Assembly (NCBI GenBank): GCA_002426755.1 | Contig: DINI01000010.1 | Coordinates: 17,202 to 26,928, forward strand | Source of the DNA: Flavobacteriaceae bacterium UBA5544 | GTDB taxonomy: Bacteria > Bacteroidota > Bacteroidia > Flavobacteriales > Flavobacteriaceae | Reading direction: 5' to 3' | Length of the DNA: 9,727 bases | Shown here: piece by piece, positions 1 to 6,101 of the stretch | How positions within the stretch are numbered: position 1 is the first letter of the stretch | How the letters are laid out: each line of letters begins with the position of its first letter | Made by a program: the position numbers and the translations under genes | The notes under the pieces: model-generated | Seen by the model: the letters and a program-made list of their open reading frames with translations, nothing else | Database searches by the model: none | What the model was told of the DNA's origin: nothing

Positions 1-401
1 GGCACTTCCACGATGTAATAGGTGTCGTTACCATTAGCATCTTCTCCTTGCCAAAACCTGAATATATATGTACCGTTACTAGTTACCAAGAAATTGAAGG
101 ATACATCAACAAGTTCGTTTTCAAACGTCTGACACTGGTTGTTAGGATAAACGGTATTGATAACCGCCACAGTGCGCTGATTTAGTTCACTGGTATAATA
201 AAAATCATTAAAAACATAACAACCTGAAGGGCGCAAATATTTTACGTGAATTTCGTAGGTTTCTCCAAGCGTGAATTCTTCGGGGATATCAACACTTTCA
301 ATTGGTAAAATCTCATAATAAAAATCAGTACTGTTATCCCTATCAACACTGCATGAGGCCAATGTTAAGGTCAAAAAACATACTATAAATAATTGTTTCA
401 T
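1..401 (-). CDS. Lipoprotein of unknown function, 3' part missing at window edge
   Basis: Reading the minus strand from the ATG at 401, 133 codons stay open to the window edge, so the C-terminus is not seen. The N-terminus is a clear lipoprotein signal: Met-Lys-Gln, a hydrophobic stretch, then the lipobox L14-A15-S16-C17, predicting a lipidated Cys17 and an envelope location. The mature part begins with a polar, acidic linker (SVDRDNSTD) and continues with alternating hydrophobic/polar, aromatic-rich strands (YVFNDFYY, TYIFRFW) that suggest a beta-sandwich. Two further cysteines, at about residues 61 and 90, could form a disulfide. I do not recognise the family and assign no function. The gene lies downstream of recA in the same direction, but a terminator separates them and an ECF-like promoter motif sits about 40 bases before its start, so it is probably transcribed on its own. 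Confidence 0.8.
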   Translation of the reverse strand, partial: MKQLFIVCFLTLTLASCSVDRDNSTDFYYEILPIESVDIPEEFTLGETYEIHVKYLRPSGCYVFNDFYYTSELNQRTVAVINTVYPNNQCQTFENELVDVSFNFLVTSNGTYIFRFWQGEDANGNDTYYIVEV

Positions 402-441
402 AACTTTAAAAATAGATTTAGGAACTTTCCTTTTCAATCAG

Positions 442-468
442 TAGATGCAAAAATTGATGAAAGGTTGC
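442..468 (-). promoter_or_regulatory. ECF-sigma-like promoter motif before the lipoprotein gene
   Basis: On the minus strand the sequence reads GCAACC, 15 bases, CATCTA. The -35 part with an AAC core and the short -10 with TC resemble ECF sigma-factor promoters rather than the housekeeping TTG/TAnnTTTG type. A start site 7-8 bases after the motif would leave a leader of roughly 33 bases before the ATG at 401. The same motif with identical spacing recurs at 1598-1624. Assigning it to an ECF factor is inference; a transcription-factor site would look similar. Confidence 0.5.
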
Positions 469-478
469 GTAGAAAAAC

Positions 479-507
479 TAAAAAATCCCGATTTTTTTTC
501 GGGATTT
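479..507 (-). terminator. Rho-independent terminator of recA
   Basis: On the minus strand a 9-base-pair perfect stem (AAATCCCGA with TCGGGATTT, positions 507-499 and 491-483) closes a 7-base A loop and is followed by a U run. It starts 7 bases after the recA stop codon. It separates recA from the lipoprotein gene downstream. Confidence 0.85.
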
Positions 508-513
508 AGTATT

Positions 514-1527
514 TTAATCGTCAGATGAAGCTGCTTTGGCAATTTTCCTCACTTTTTGCTCAAGTTCATCCATTAGTTCCGGATTGTCTTTAATAAGCGC
601 TTTGACTGCATCACGACCTTGGCCAAGTTTAGTGTCTTCATAGCTAAACCAAGAACCGCTTTTTTTGATAATTTCGTTTTCAACCGCAATATCCAAAACT
701 TCACCTACTTTGGAAATACCTTCTCCATACATAATGTCAAATTCAGCAGTTTTAAATGGTGGGGCAACTTTGTTTTTTACCACTTTCACTCTCGTTTTAT
801 TTCCTGCAACATTTCCATCTGTCTCCTTGATTTGTGTAGAACGTCTAATATCCAATCTAACAGAAGCGTAAAACTTAAGCGCATTTCCTCCAGTTGTTGT
901 TTCAGGGTTTCCAAACATTACACCAATTTTTTCACGCAACTGATTGATGAAAATAACCGTACAATTGGTTTTGCTGATGGAACCTGTCAATTTTCTCAAA
1001 GCCTGTGACATCAATCGTGCATGAAGACCCATTTTAGAATCACCCATTTCGCCTTCAATTTCACTTTTTGGGGTCAATGCGGCTACCGAGTCAATGACAA
1101 CAATATCAATCGCACCAGAACGAATTAGGTTATCGGCAATCTCTAAAGCCTGTTCACCATTATCAGGTTGGGAAATAATCAAATTTCCTATGTCAACACC
1201 AAGTTTTTCGGCATAACTTCTATCAAAAGCGTGCTCTGCATCAATAAAAGCCGCAATGCCTCCAGCTTTTTGCGCTTCCGCAATGGCATGTAAGGTCAAT
1301 GTTGTTTTTCCTGAAGACTCCGGGCCATATATTTCAATAACTCTTCCACGTGGATATCCGCCAACTCCTAAAGCAATATCAAGTCCCAAAGAACCAGAAG
1401 AAATCGCTTCTACATCTACTACCGCCTGGTCACTCATTTTCATTACAGTTCCTTTTCCATAAGCCTTGTCTAACTTATCCAAAGTCAGCTGTAATGCCTT
1501 TAATTTTGCGTCTTTTTCACTACTCAT
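514..1527 (-). CDS. recA: Recombinase A
   Basis: RecA forms ATP-dependent filaments on single-stranded DNA, pairs homologous strands for recombinational repair, and as a coprotease triggers the SOS response where a LexA-type repressor exists. The 337-residue product has the usual RecA length and all hallmarks: Walker A GPESSGKT (68-75), the catalytic-glutamate region DAEHAFD (96-102), Walker B VVIDS (143-147), and the DNA-binding loop region with GVMFGNPETTTGGNALKFYA (202-221). A C-terminal lysine-rich helix ends in a short acidic tail (SSDD). The ATG at 1527 gives the normal N-terminus with no longer alternative needed. The gene has its own promoter (1559-1588) and terminator, so it looks monocistronic. 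It is intact, with no intein or insertion. Confidence 0.98.
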   Translation of the reverse strand: MSSEKDAKLKALQLTLDKLDKAYGKGTVMKMSDQAVVDVEAISSGSLGLDIALGVGGYPRGRVIEIYGPESSGKTTLTLHAIAEAQKAGGIAAFIDAEHAFDRSYAEKLGVDIGNLIISQPDNGEQALEIADNLIRSGAIDIVVIDSVAALTPKSEIEGEMGDSKMGLHARLMSQALRKLTGSISKTNCTVIFINQLREKIGVMFGNPETTTGGNALKFYASVRLDIRRSTQIKETDGNVAGNKTRVKVVKNKVAPPFKTAEFDIMYGEGISKVGEVLDIAVENEIIKKSGSWFSYEDTKLGQGRDAVKALIKDNPELMDELEQKVRKIAKAASSDD

Positions 1528-1558
1528 TTTTATTGTAAATTTTCTAAATTAATTCAGG

Positions 1559-1588
1559 CTAAAGTACGATAACTTTTAATTTTTTCAA
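1559..1588 (-). promoter_or_regulatory. recA promoter, Bacteroidota housekeeping type
   Basis: On the minus strand TTG (1588-1586) is followed after 19 bases by TACTTTAG (1566-1559), seven of eight matches to the Bacteroidota -7 consensus TAnnTTTG with allowed spacing. The start site would lie about 1553, giving a leader of roughly 25 bases. A short inverted repeat, AAAGT-N6-ACTTT at 1561-1576, overlaps the -7 element. Confidence 0.65.
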
Positions 1589-1597
1589 TGGAGTGAC

Positions 1598-1624
1598 GCA
1601 ACCTTTTTGCAGTTTTTGCATCTA
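1598..1624 (+). promoter_or_regulatory. ECF-sigma-like promoter motif, divergent from recA
   Basis: GCAACC (1598-1603), 15 bases, CATCTA (1619-1624). The flanks also match the twin at 442-468: both read ACGCAACCTTT at the left and TTTTTGCATCTACT at the right. It points away from recA, and its -35 end lies only 9 bases from the recA -33 element. Transcription would start near 1632 and run into the small reading frame and the terminator at 1868-1901. Confidence 0.5.
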
Positions 1625-1714
1625 CTTAATGAGATTGGGAAATCTTGCTATGAAATCTGTCGTTTGAAAAGCGACGCGTTTTATCTGAATCATGAACTTT
1701 AACCTTTTTGACAG

Positions 1715-1807
1715 ATGAAATTTTTTAAGAAAATTGTTTTTAACAACGCATTAGGTGTTTCAGTTGCGATTACTTTAAATGGCAATTGTAAAGCCGATGG
1801 AGGTTAG
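1715..1807 (+). CDS. Possible 30-residue peptide (small reading frame)
   Basis: An ATG at 1715 opens 30 codons ending with TAG at 1805-1807. The peptide begins MKFFKKIVFNN, has a modest hydrophobic middle (ALGVSVAITL) and ends NGNCKADGG. The Lys-rich start plus hydrophobic stretch and a Cys is vaguely signal- or lipoprotein-like, but no lipobox is convincing. Its start overlaps the stop of an upstream 8-codon frame (1692-1718) in an ATGA arrangement that would allow translational coupling; a 12-codon frame (1629-1667) lies earlier. It sits between an ECF-like promoter and a strong terminator, which is the main reason to take it seriously. The stop codon is inside the stem of a long hairpin. 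I recognise no family, and the frame may be chance inside a non-coding RNA. Confidence 0.3.
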   Translation: MKFFKKIVFNNALGVSVAITLNGNCKADGG

Positions 1808-1863
1808 CTCGGGCTATATTTTTTGAATATTTAAAATTTAAAAATATAATAACGAGTTAGCCT
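1801..1863 (+). other. Long two-part hairpin in the transcript
   Basis: The outer arms 1801-1811 (AGGTTAGCTCG) and 1853-1863 (CGAGTTAGCCT) pair over 11 positions with two G-U pairs. After a small internal loop (3 against 4 bases), 1815-1823 (TATATTTTT) pairs perfectly with 1840-1848. The G-U pairs favour the plus-strand RNA as the functional fold only weakly. It sits just before the terminator stem, so the two together make a stable, structured 3' end. The TAG stop of the small reading frame lies in the left arm. Confidence 0.55.
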
Positions 1864-1867
1864 AATT

Positions 1868-1901
1868 AAAGCACTTTGGAGAGACCAGAGTGCTTTTTTT
1901 T
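1868..1901 (+). terminator. Strong Rho-independent terminator between the recA side and trhO
   Basis: A 12-base-pair stem, 1868-1879 with 1885-1896, contains one G-U pair, a 5-base loop (AGAGA) and a U tract of eight bases ending at 1901. No large gene precedes it on the plus strand, so it must end a short transcript, most simply the one predicted from the ECF-like promoter at 1598-1624. Confidence 0.85.
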
Positions 1902-1909
1902 ATATTATA

Positions 1910-2021
1910 AAACTCCAAACTCCAAACTCCAAACTCCAAACTCCAAACTCCAAACTCCAAATTCCAAATTCCAAATCCCCAATCCCCAATCCCAAACTTC
2001 TAACTTCTAACTTCTAACTTT
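1910..2021. repeat. Array of sixteen 7-base tandem repeats with drifting unit
   Basis: Sixteen 7-base units follow each other without a register break: AAACTCC seven times (1910-1958), AAATTCC twice, AAATCCC once, CAATCCC twice (1980-1993), AAACTTC once, TAACTTC twice (2001-2014) and TAACTTT (2015-2021). The plus strand is almost free of G across the array. The units change stepwise, which suggests repeated local duplication with point changes. Length 7 is not a multiple of 3 and there is no reading frame here, so this is an intergenic microsatellite-like array. It lies between the terminator and the trhO promoter, and its last units overlap where the -33 element should be. Confidence 0.95.
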
Positions 2022-2033
2022 TTTCTATCTTTG
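2005..2033 (+). promoter_or_regulatory. trhO promoter candidate
   Basis: TATCTTTG at 2026-2033 is an exact match to the Bacteroidota -7 consensus TAnnTTTG. At 18 bases upstream there is TTC (2005-2007) instead of the usual TTG, and it lies inside a 7-base repeat unit. Transcription would start near 2040, about 25 bases before the trhO ATG. No Shine-Dalgarno sequence is visible, as is common in this phylum. Confidence 0.55.
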
Positions 2034-2064
2034 TAACACTTTAACCTTAAAACATTCGTATAGC

Positions 2065-3129
2065 ATGCAACTGTACAATACTTTGAGCGCTAAAGAAAGA
2101 GCAGAACTTATTGAGCAAGCGGGCAAGGAACGCTTGACCATCTCTTTCTATGCCTACGCCAAAATTGGCAATCCTGAACTTTTAAGAAACCATTTGTTCA
2201 TCGTTTGGAATGAACTTGACGTTCTTGGTCGAATTTACATCGCCCATGAAGGTATCAATGCGCAATTGTCCATCCCAGCGGATAATTTTAATACGTTTAA
2301 AACACACCTCGACAGCATCACCTTTTTGGAAAATGTAAGATTGAACATTGCTGTGGAGCACGACAACTTTGCATTTTTAAAATTGAAGGTCAAAGTGCGG
2401 GACAAGATTGTAGCAGACGGTTTAAATGACGACACCTTTGACGTGACAAACAAAGGAATTCATGTGGATGCACAAAAATTCAATGAACTTATTGAAGATG
2501 AGAACACAATTTTGGTGGATATGCGCAATCATTATGAAAGCGAAATAGGACATTTTAAAAACGCCATGACACCAGATGTGGATACGTTTAGAGAGTCTTT
2601 GGACATTATTGAAGAGGATTTAAAAGACCACAAAGAGGATAAAAACCTAGTGATGTATTGTACGGGCGGTATCCGTTGTGAAAAGGCCAGTGCATACTAT
2701 AGACACAAAGGTTTTAAAAACGTCTATCAGTTGGAGGGAGGCATTATCAATTACGTGCGCCAAGTAGAAGCGAATAAGCTTGAAAACAAATTTATAGGCA
2801 AGAATTTTGTGTTTGACGAACGTCGTTCAGAGCGTATTTCTGATGATGTGATTGCGCATTGCCACCAGTGCGGGCAATCAGCCGATTTGCATACCAATTG
2901 CGCCAATGACGCCTGTCACCTGCTGTTTATTCAATGTGATGAGTGCAAGGAGAAAATGGACAATTGTTGTTCAACCACCTGTATGGAAGTGCATCATTTG
3001 CCTTATGAAGAACAAAAAGCTTTACGGAAAGGACAAGGCAATAGCAATGATATTTTTAAGAAGGGTCGAGCAGATCATTTGCCTTATAAGAAGGATTTGA
3101 GAAATATATTTGAGATGTTGAAAAAATAA
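2065..3129 (+). CDS. trhO: Oxygen-dependent tRNA uridine(34) hydroxylase, rhodanese family
   Basis: TrhO (formerly YceA) hydroxylates the wobble uridine of certain tRNAs to 5-hydroxyuridine in an O2-dependent reaction, the first step towards cmo5U/mo5U-type modifications, and acts in the cytoplasm. The 354-residue product shows the family layout: an N-terminal domain with the conserved HEGIN motif (61-65), a rhodanese domain from about 143 to 240 with the active-site loop around Cys199 (YCTGGIRCEKA), and a Cys-rich C-terminus. That C-terminal part has C266-x2-C269, C279, C284, C291-x2-C294, C301, C302 and C306, which looks metal-binding. Length agrees with the long form of the family. The gene stands alone: its promoter follows the 7-base repeat array and a terminator follows directly. 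Family identity is secure; the exact tRNA substrates here are not shown. Confidence 0.93.
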   Translation: MQLYNTLSAKERAELIEQAGKERLTISFYAYAKIGNPELLRNHLFIVWNELDVLGRIYIAHEGINAQLSIPADNFNTFKTHLDSITFLENVRLNIAVEHDNFAFLKLKVKVRDKIVADGLNDDTFDVTNKGIHVDAQKFNELIEDENTILVDMRNHYESEIGHFKNAMTPDVDTFRESLDIIEEDLKDHKEDKNLVMYCTGGIRCEKASAYYRHKGFKNVYQLEGGIINYVRQVEANKLENKFIGKNFVFDERRSERISDDVIAHCHQCGQSADLHTNCANDACHLLFIQCDECKEKMDNCCSTTCMEVHHLPYEEQKALRKGQGNSNDIFKKGRADHLPYKKDLRNIFEMLKK

Positions 3130-3165
3130 AAAAAGGCTTCCAGGTTTATCGGGAAGCCTTTTTTT
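3128..3165. terminator. Bidirectional terminator shared by trhO and the M23 peptidase gene
   Basis: Seven A bases and GGCTTCC (3128-3141) pair with GGAAGCC and seven T bases (3152-3165) around a 10-base loop. With A runs on one side and T runs on the other, the hairpin can stop transcription from both converging genes. It overlaps the last bases of the trhO stop codon and lies 6 bases from the peptidase stop. Confidence 0.88.
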
Positions 3166-3171
3166 AAGAAA

Positions 3172-4596
3172 TTATTTCTTTATTAATTTTATCGTTTTTT
3201 TCTGATTCGAATCACCTTCCAAAGTCAAAAAGTACATCCCGTTAGAAAGTGTTTCAAGGTTTAGTTCCTTGATACCTTCAACAGAATTGCTGTTGATAAC
3301 ATTAATCGTCTTACCCAGCATATCTGTAATCGTGGCTTTTTCAACAACACTATTGGAAGAAATGGTAACCAAATTCTTAATAGGATTTGGATATATTGAA
3401 GTTGAATTAAAATCTTCTTCTCCGACACTCAATGTTCCAACGTTAAAATTATGGGTCACGGTTTGACCTTGATAGGTCACTCTCCACTTCCATTCACCAG
3501 GGATACTGAAGGTATTGTTATTCCAATAAACATAGGATGCCGAATAGTTTACCGTAAACGTATAAGACCACGCTTCAAAAACTGTATTATTTGGTTGTAT
3601 TATTTCCAAATTTATCGTTGATCCAGCTATTTGGTCTCTCAAATATGCAGCAAAAAATATCATTTGATTAGGCTCAAATTGGTTGCTTTCATTTGTAATT
3701 TCTGTGGTTGGACACGTTGGGAAAACAGGCGCCGCGCTATGTGTCAGTGCAGCATTTATGTTGGGGTCGACATATGGTTTTTGACTCTGCCACCATGAAT
3801 CGGCGTTTAAATTATTGCAACTTCCAGAATATGGATCCACCAGCACATCCTGTCCTGTTCCATTCCATTCAATTTCAGAATACACCTCAAAATGCAAATG
3901 TGGGCCAGTAGAGTTTCCAGAACTCCCTACAATTCCTAAAAACTCGCCAGTAGAAACCATATCTCCAACATTTTTTGTAGTTAACGAATTTTGTTTCATG
4001 TGGCCATACAAAGCAACACTTCCGTCACTGTGTTGGACGTAGACAGCATTCCAAGTATTACTGTTAAAATTACAGCTTCTATCAAACTGCGATCCGCCTT
4101 TTGCAATAATCTGTCCAGAAGCTCCAGCTATAATTTCAACTTCATTATTATCCATCATTTTCCAAGAAAAAGGCCAAGTGAAAATGTCGACGCCTAGATG
4201 GTTGTAACCTGCTGCGGTGTCATAAGTTTTTGTCCCGCAATTATAATCTGTCAATTGGTTGGGGAAACCAGCATTGTGATCCATGTAACCCGAAATTGCC
4301 CAAACATCATTATAAGTTACACCCGCAGCTTTTTGAATTGGCCAAATGAAAAGCGGGTGGCTACCTCTATTGGCGCCGTTAAAGTTCAGTTTGTTTTGAT
4401 TGCTCAATTGAAGAATTCCGTTTTTTATTTCTGATTTGACTAAAACACGTTGTTCGTCTGTCAAGCAAGGGTTTTTACTTTCATTGAAAATATATTCGCC
4501 TTGACCATCAGGAGCTTTCATAATTTGCCCATCTATTTTTTGTGATGAAATAAAGGAAAAAACAAGTAAAAAGAGTAAAGTAAAGTTTGATTTCAT
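3172..4596 (-). CDS. Secreted M23-family metallopeptidase with type IX sorting domain
   Basis: A 474-residue exported zinc peptidase of the LytM/M23 type, which usually cuts peptidoglycan cross-bridges or other Gly-rich peptides. Visible order: a Sec signal peptide (MKSNF, then a hydrophobic core, cleavage near residue 18-24); the M23 core with H133-L-G-V-D137, Y197-G-H199 and H233-L-H235-F-E; a beta-rich region at about 325-388 resembling an Ig/fibronectin-like module; and a type IX secretion C-terminal domain from about 401 (IYPNP start, GMYFLTLE near 453, KKTIKLIKK end). By homology H133, D137 and H235 bind zinc and H199/H233 assist catalysis. The sorting domain predicts passage through the type IX system and release or surface anchoring. 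It has its own promoter. Whether it acts on its own wall, on prey or competitors, or on proteins cannot be told from sequence. Confidence 0.9.
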   Translation of the reverse strand: MKSNFTLLFLLVFSFISSQKIDGQIMKAPDGQGEYIFNESKNPCLTDEQRVLVKSEIKNGILQLSNQNKLNFNGANRGSHPLFIWPIQKAAGVTYNDVWAISGYMDHNAGFPNQLTDYNCGTKTYDTAAGYNHLGVDIFTWPFSWKMMDNNEVEIIAGASGQIIAKGGSQFDRSCNFNSNTWNAVYVQHSDGSVALYGHMKQNSLTTKNVGDMVSTGEFLGIVGSSGNSTGPHLHFEVYSEIEWNGTGQDVLVDPYSGSCNNLNADSWWQSQKPYVDPNINAALTHSAAPVFPTCPTTEITNESNQFEPNQMIFFAAYLRDQIAGSTINLEIIQPNNTVFEAWSYTFTVNYSASYVYWNNNTFSIPGEWKWRVTYQGQTVTHNFNVGTLSVGEEDFNSTSIYPNPIKNLVTISSNSVVEKATITDMLGKTINVINSNSVEGIKELNLETLSNGMYFLTLEGDSNQKKTIKLIKK

Positions 4597-4682
4597 GGTT
4601 GTGAATTTAAAAGTTATAATGATACATCGAGAAATTCCAAAAACGTGAGCAAAAAAAATTGAGGATAGATGATGAAGCGAAT

Positions 4683-4711
4683 TAAAGATAACAAAAATAA
4701 AACATAATCAA
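4683..4711 (-). promoter_or_regulatory. Promoter of the M23 peptidase gene
   Basis: On the minus strand TTG (4711-4709) is followed after 18 bases by TATCTTTA (4690-4683), seven of eight matches to TAnnTTTG. The leader to the ATG at 4596 would be about 80 bases. Confidence 0.55.
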
Positions 4712-4773
4712 CTAAAAAACAGTAGGTTGTGTTAACTTTTTTTAATTGAGCCAGTTAATCAATTCAGGTCTAA

Positions 4774-4800
4774 TTAACTTAATAAATAATCTTATCTTTA
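4774..4800 (+). promoter_or_regulatory. Weak promoter candidate for the PSP1-gldH-PBP operon
   Basis: TATCTTTA at 4793-4800 matches seven of eight -7 positions. The -33 side is poor: only TTA at 4774-4776, 16 bases away. The leader would be about 60 bases. It is offered because no better match lies between this gap's divergent genes. Confidence 0.35.
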
Positions 4801-4865
4801 CGTTTTAAAATAAATTACTAATCTTCATTCGTTATTCAGTGTAGCGAATTTTATATATAAACATT

Positions 4866-6101
4866 ATGAGTTGCAAAAGTTGCTCAACCGAAAAGGATGG
4901 ACAACCAAAAGGATGCAAAAACAATGGGACTTGTGGCACAGATAGTTGCAATAAGTTAACAGTTTTTGATTGGTTGGCCAACATGTCGCTTCCGGAAGGA
5001 CAGGAATCTTTTATAGGAGTTGAAGTTCGTTTTAAAAACGGACGAAAACAATATTACAAAAACACAGAAAATCTTACTTTAAGCATCGGAGACGTCGTTG
5101 CAACACAGGCACAATCAGGACATGACATAGGTATGGTGACTCTTACGGGTGAATTGGTTAAAATTCAAATGAAGCGTAAGAAAGTTGACATCAACAATGA
5201 GGAGGAAGTGATGAAAATCTATAGAAAAGCTTCCCAAAGAGATATTGATATATGGTCGGAGGCAAGAGACAGAGAAGAGCCAATGAAGGTCAAAGCACGC
5301 CAATTTGCTATTGACTTAAAGCTTCAGATGAAAATTTCTGATATTGAGTTTCAAGGAGACGCCAGTAAAGCAACATTCTATTATACAGCTGAAGAACGTG
5401 TTGATTTTAGAGAACTCATTAAACTATTTGCTAAAGAATTCAAGACACGTATTGAAATGAAGCAAGTAGGGTTTCGCCAAGAGGCTTCCAGGCTTGGAGG
5501 TATTGGCTCTTGCGGTAGAGAATTGTGCTGTTCTACATGGCTGACCGATTTCAGGAGTGTAAGTACATCTGCGGCAAGATATCAGCAATTATCCCTAAAT
5601 CCTCTAAAGTTGGCAGGACAATGCGGAAAACTTAAGTGTTGTCTCAACTATGAATTAGATGCTTACCTCGATGCATTAAAGGATTTCCCAAAAACAGACA
5701 CTAAACTTTATACCGAAAAAGGAACTGCTGTTTGTCAGAAGACAGATATTTTCAAGGGCCATATGTGGTTTGCTTATGAGGGCGAGTGGATGAATTGGCA
5801 TAAGCTGACTACCACACAGGCCAACGAAATAATTGCCTTGAACAAGAAAAAGGAGAAAGTCGCCAGCCTTGAAGAATATGCGTCAGAACTTATTGAGGAA
5901 GTAAAATCTGAATATGAAAATGTAGTTGGTCAGGACAGCCTAACCAGGTTTGATAGTCCAAAACGCAAGAATAAACGTAGAAATAATAGAGGCAAACAAA
6001 AAAGAACAGAGAATAAGGACAAAAGACCTCAACAAAATCAACCAAAGAAGAAACAACAACGTAACAGACCACCAAAACCTAAAAACAACAATGCCAAATA
6101 A
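4866..6101 (+). CDS. PSP1-domain (RicT/YaaT-like) protein
   Basis: The 411-residue protein belongs to the PSP1 C-terminal domain family, whose best studied member is Bacillus subtilis RicT (YaaT), part of a RicA/F/T complex that carries Fe-S clusters and acts with RNase Y in mRNA maturation. The signature is seen at 210-262: LGGIGSCGRELCC (C216, C221, C222) and GQCGKLKCC (C253, C258, C259). Two parts extend the core. The first 30 residues hold five cysteines (C3, C6, C17, C23, C28), a possible metal site. The last 48 residues (364-411) are Lys/Arg/Asn/Gln-rich and likely disordered and RNA-binding. No RicA or RicF partner is in the window. It is the first gene of a tight operon; its last codons overlap the gldH start. 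The role in Bacteroidota is not established, so no gene symbol is given. Confidence 0.9.
   Translation: MSCKSCSTEKDGQPKGCKNNGTCGTDSCNKLTVFDWLANMSLPEGQESFIGVEVRFKNGRKQYYKNTENLTLSIGDVVATQAQSGHDIGMVTLTGELVKIQMKRKKVDINNEEEVMKIYRKASQRDIDIWSEARDREEPMKVKARQFAIDLKLQMKISDIEFQGDASKATFYYTAEERVDFRELIKLFAKEFKTRIEMKQVGFRQEASRLGGIGSCGRELCCSTWLTDFRSVSTSAARYQQLSLNPLKLAGQCGKLKCCLNYELDAYLDALKDFPKTDTKLYTEKGTAVCQKTDIFKGHMWFAYEGEWMNWHKLTTTQANEIIALNKKKEKVASLEEYASELIEEVKSEYENVVGQDSLTRFDSPKRKNKRRNNRGKQKRTENKDKRPQQNQPKKKQQRNRPPKPKNNNAK

Noticed and set aside
619..1008. 129-codon open frame on the plus strand
   Set aside because: It is antisense to conserved recA codons; its Phe/Ser/Asn-rich product reflects the complement of recA codon use.
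1797..1826. 9-codon frame starting at ATG 1797 that crosses the hairpin
   Set aside because: Too short, without any start context, and overlapping the 30-codon frame; nothing distinguishes it from chance.
1910..2021. Possible CRISPR array
   Set aside because: The units are 7 bases long and directly adjacent with no unique spacers, so it is a simple tandem repeat.
4754..4778. Inverted repeat GTTAAT-N13-ATTAAC upstream of the operon promoter candidate
   Set aside because: Six-base AT-rich arms in an AT-rich gap are expected by chance; there is no second copy or other support for an operator.
5950..6090. Upstream extension of the gldH frame, adding about 47 basic residues
   Set aside because: It lies wholly inside the PSP1 gene, reads its Lys/Asn-rich tail in another frame, and would bury the lipoprotein signal peptide that starts cleanly at 6091.
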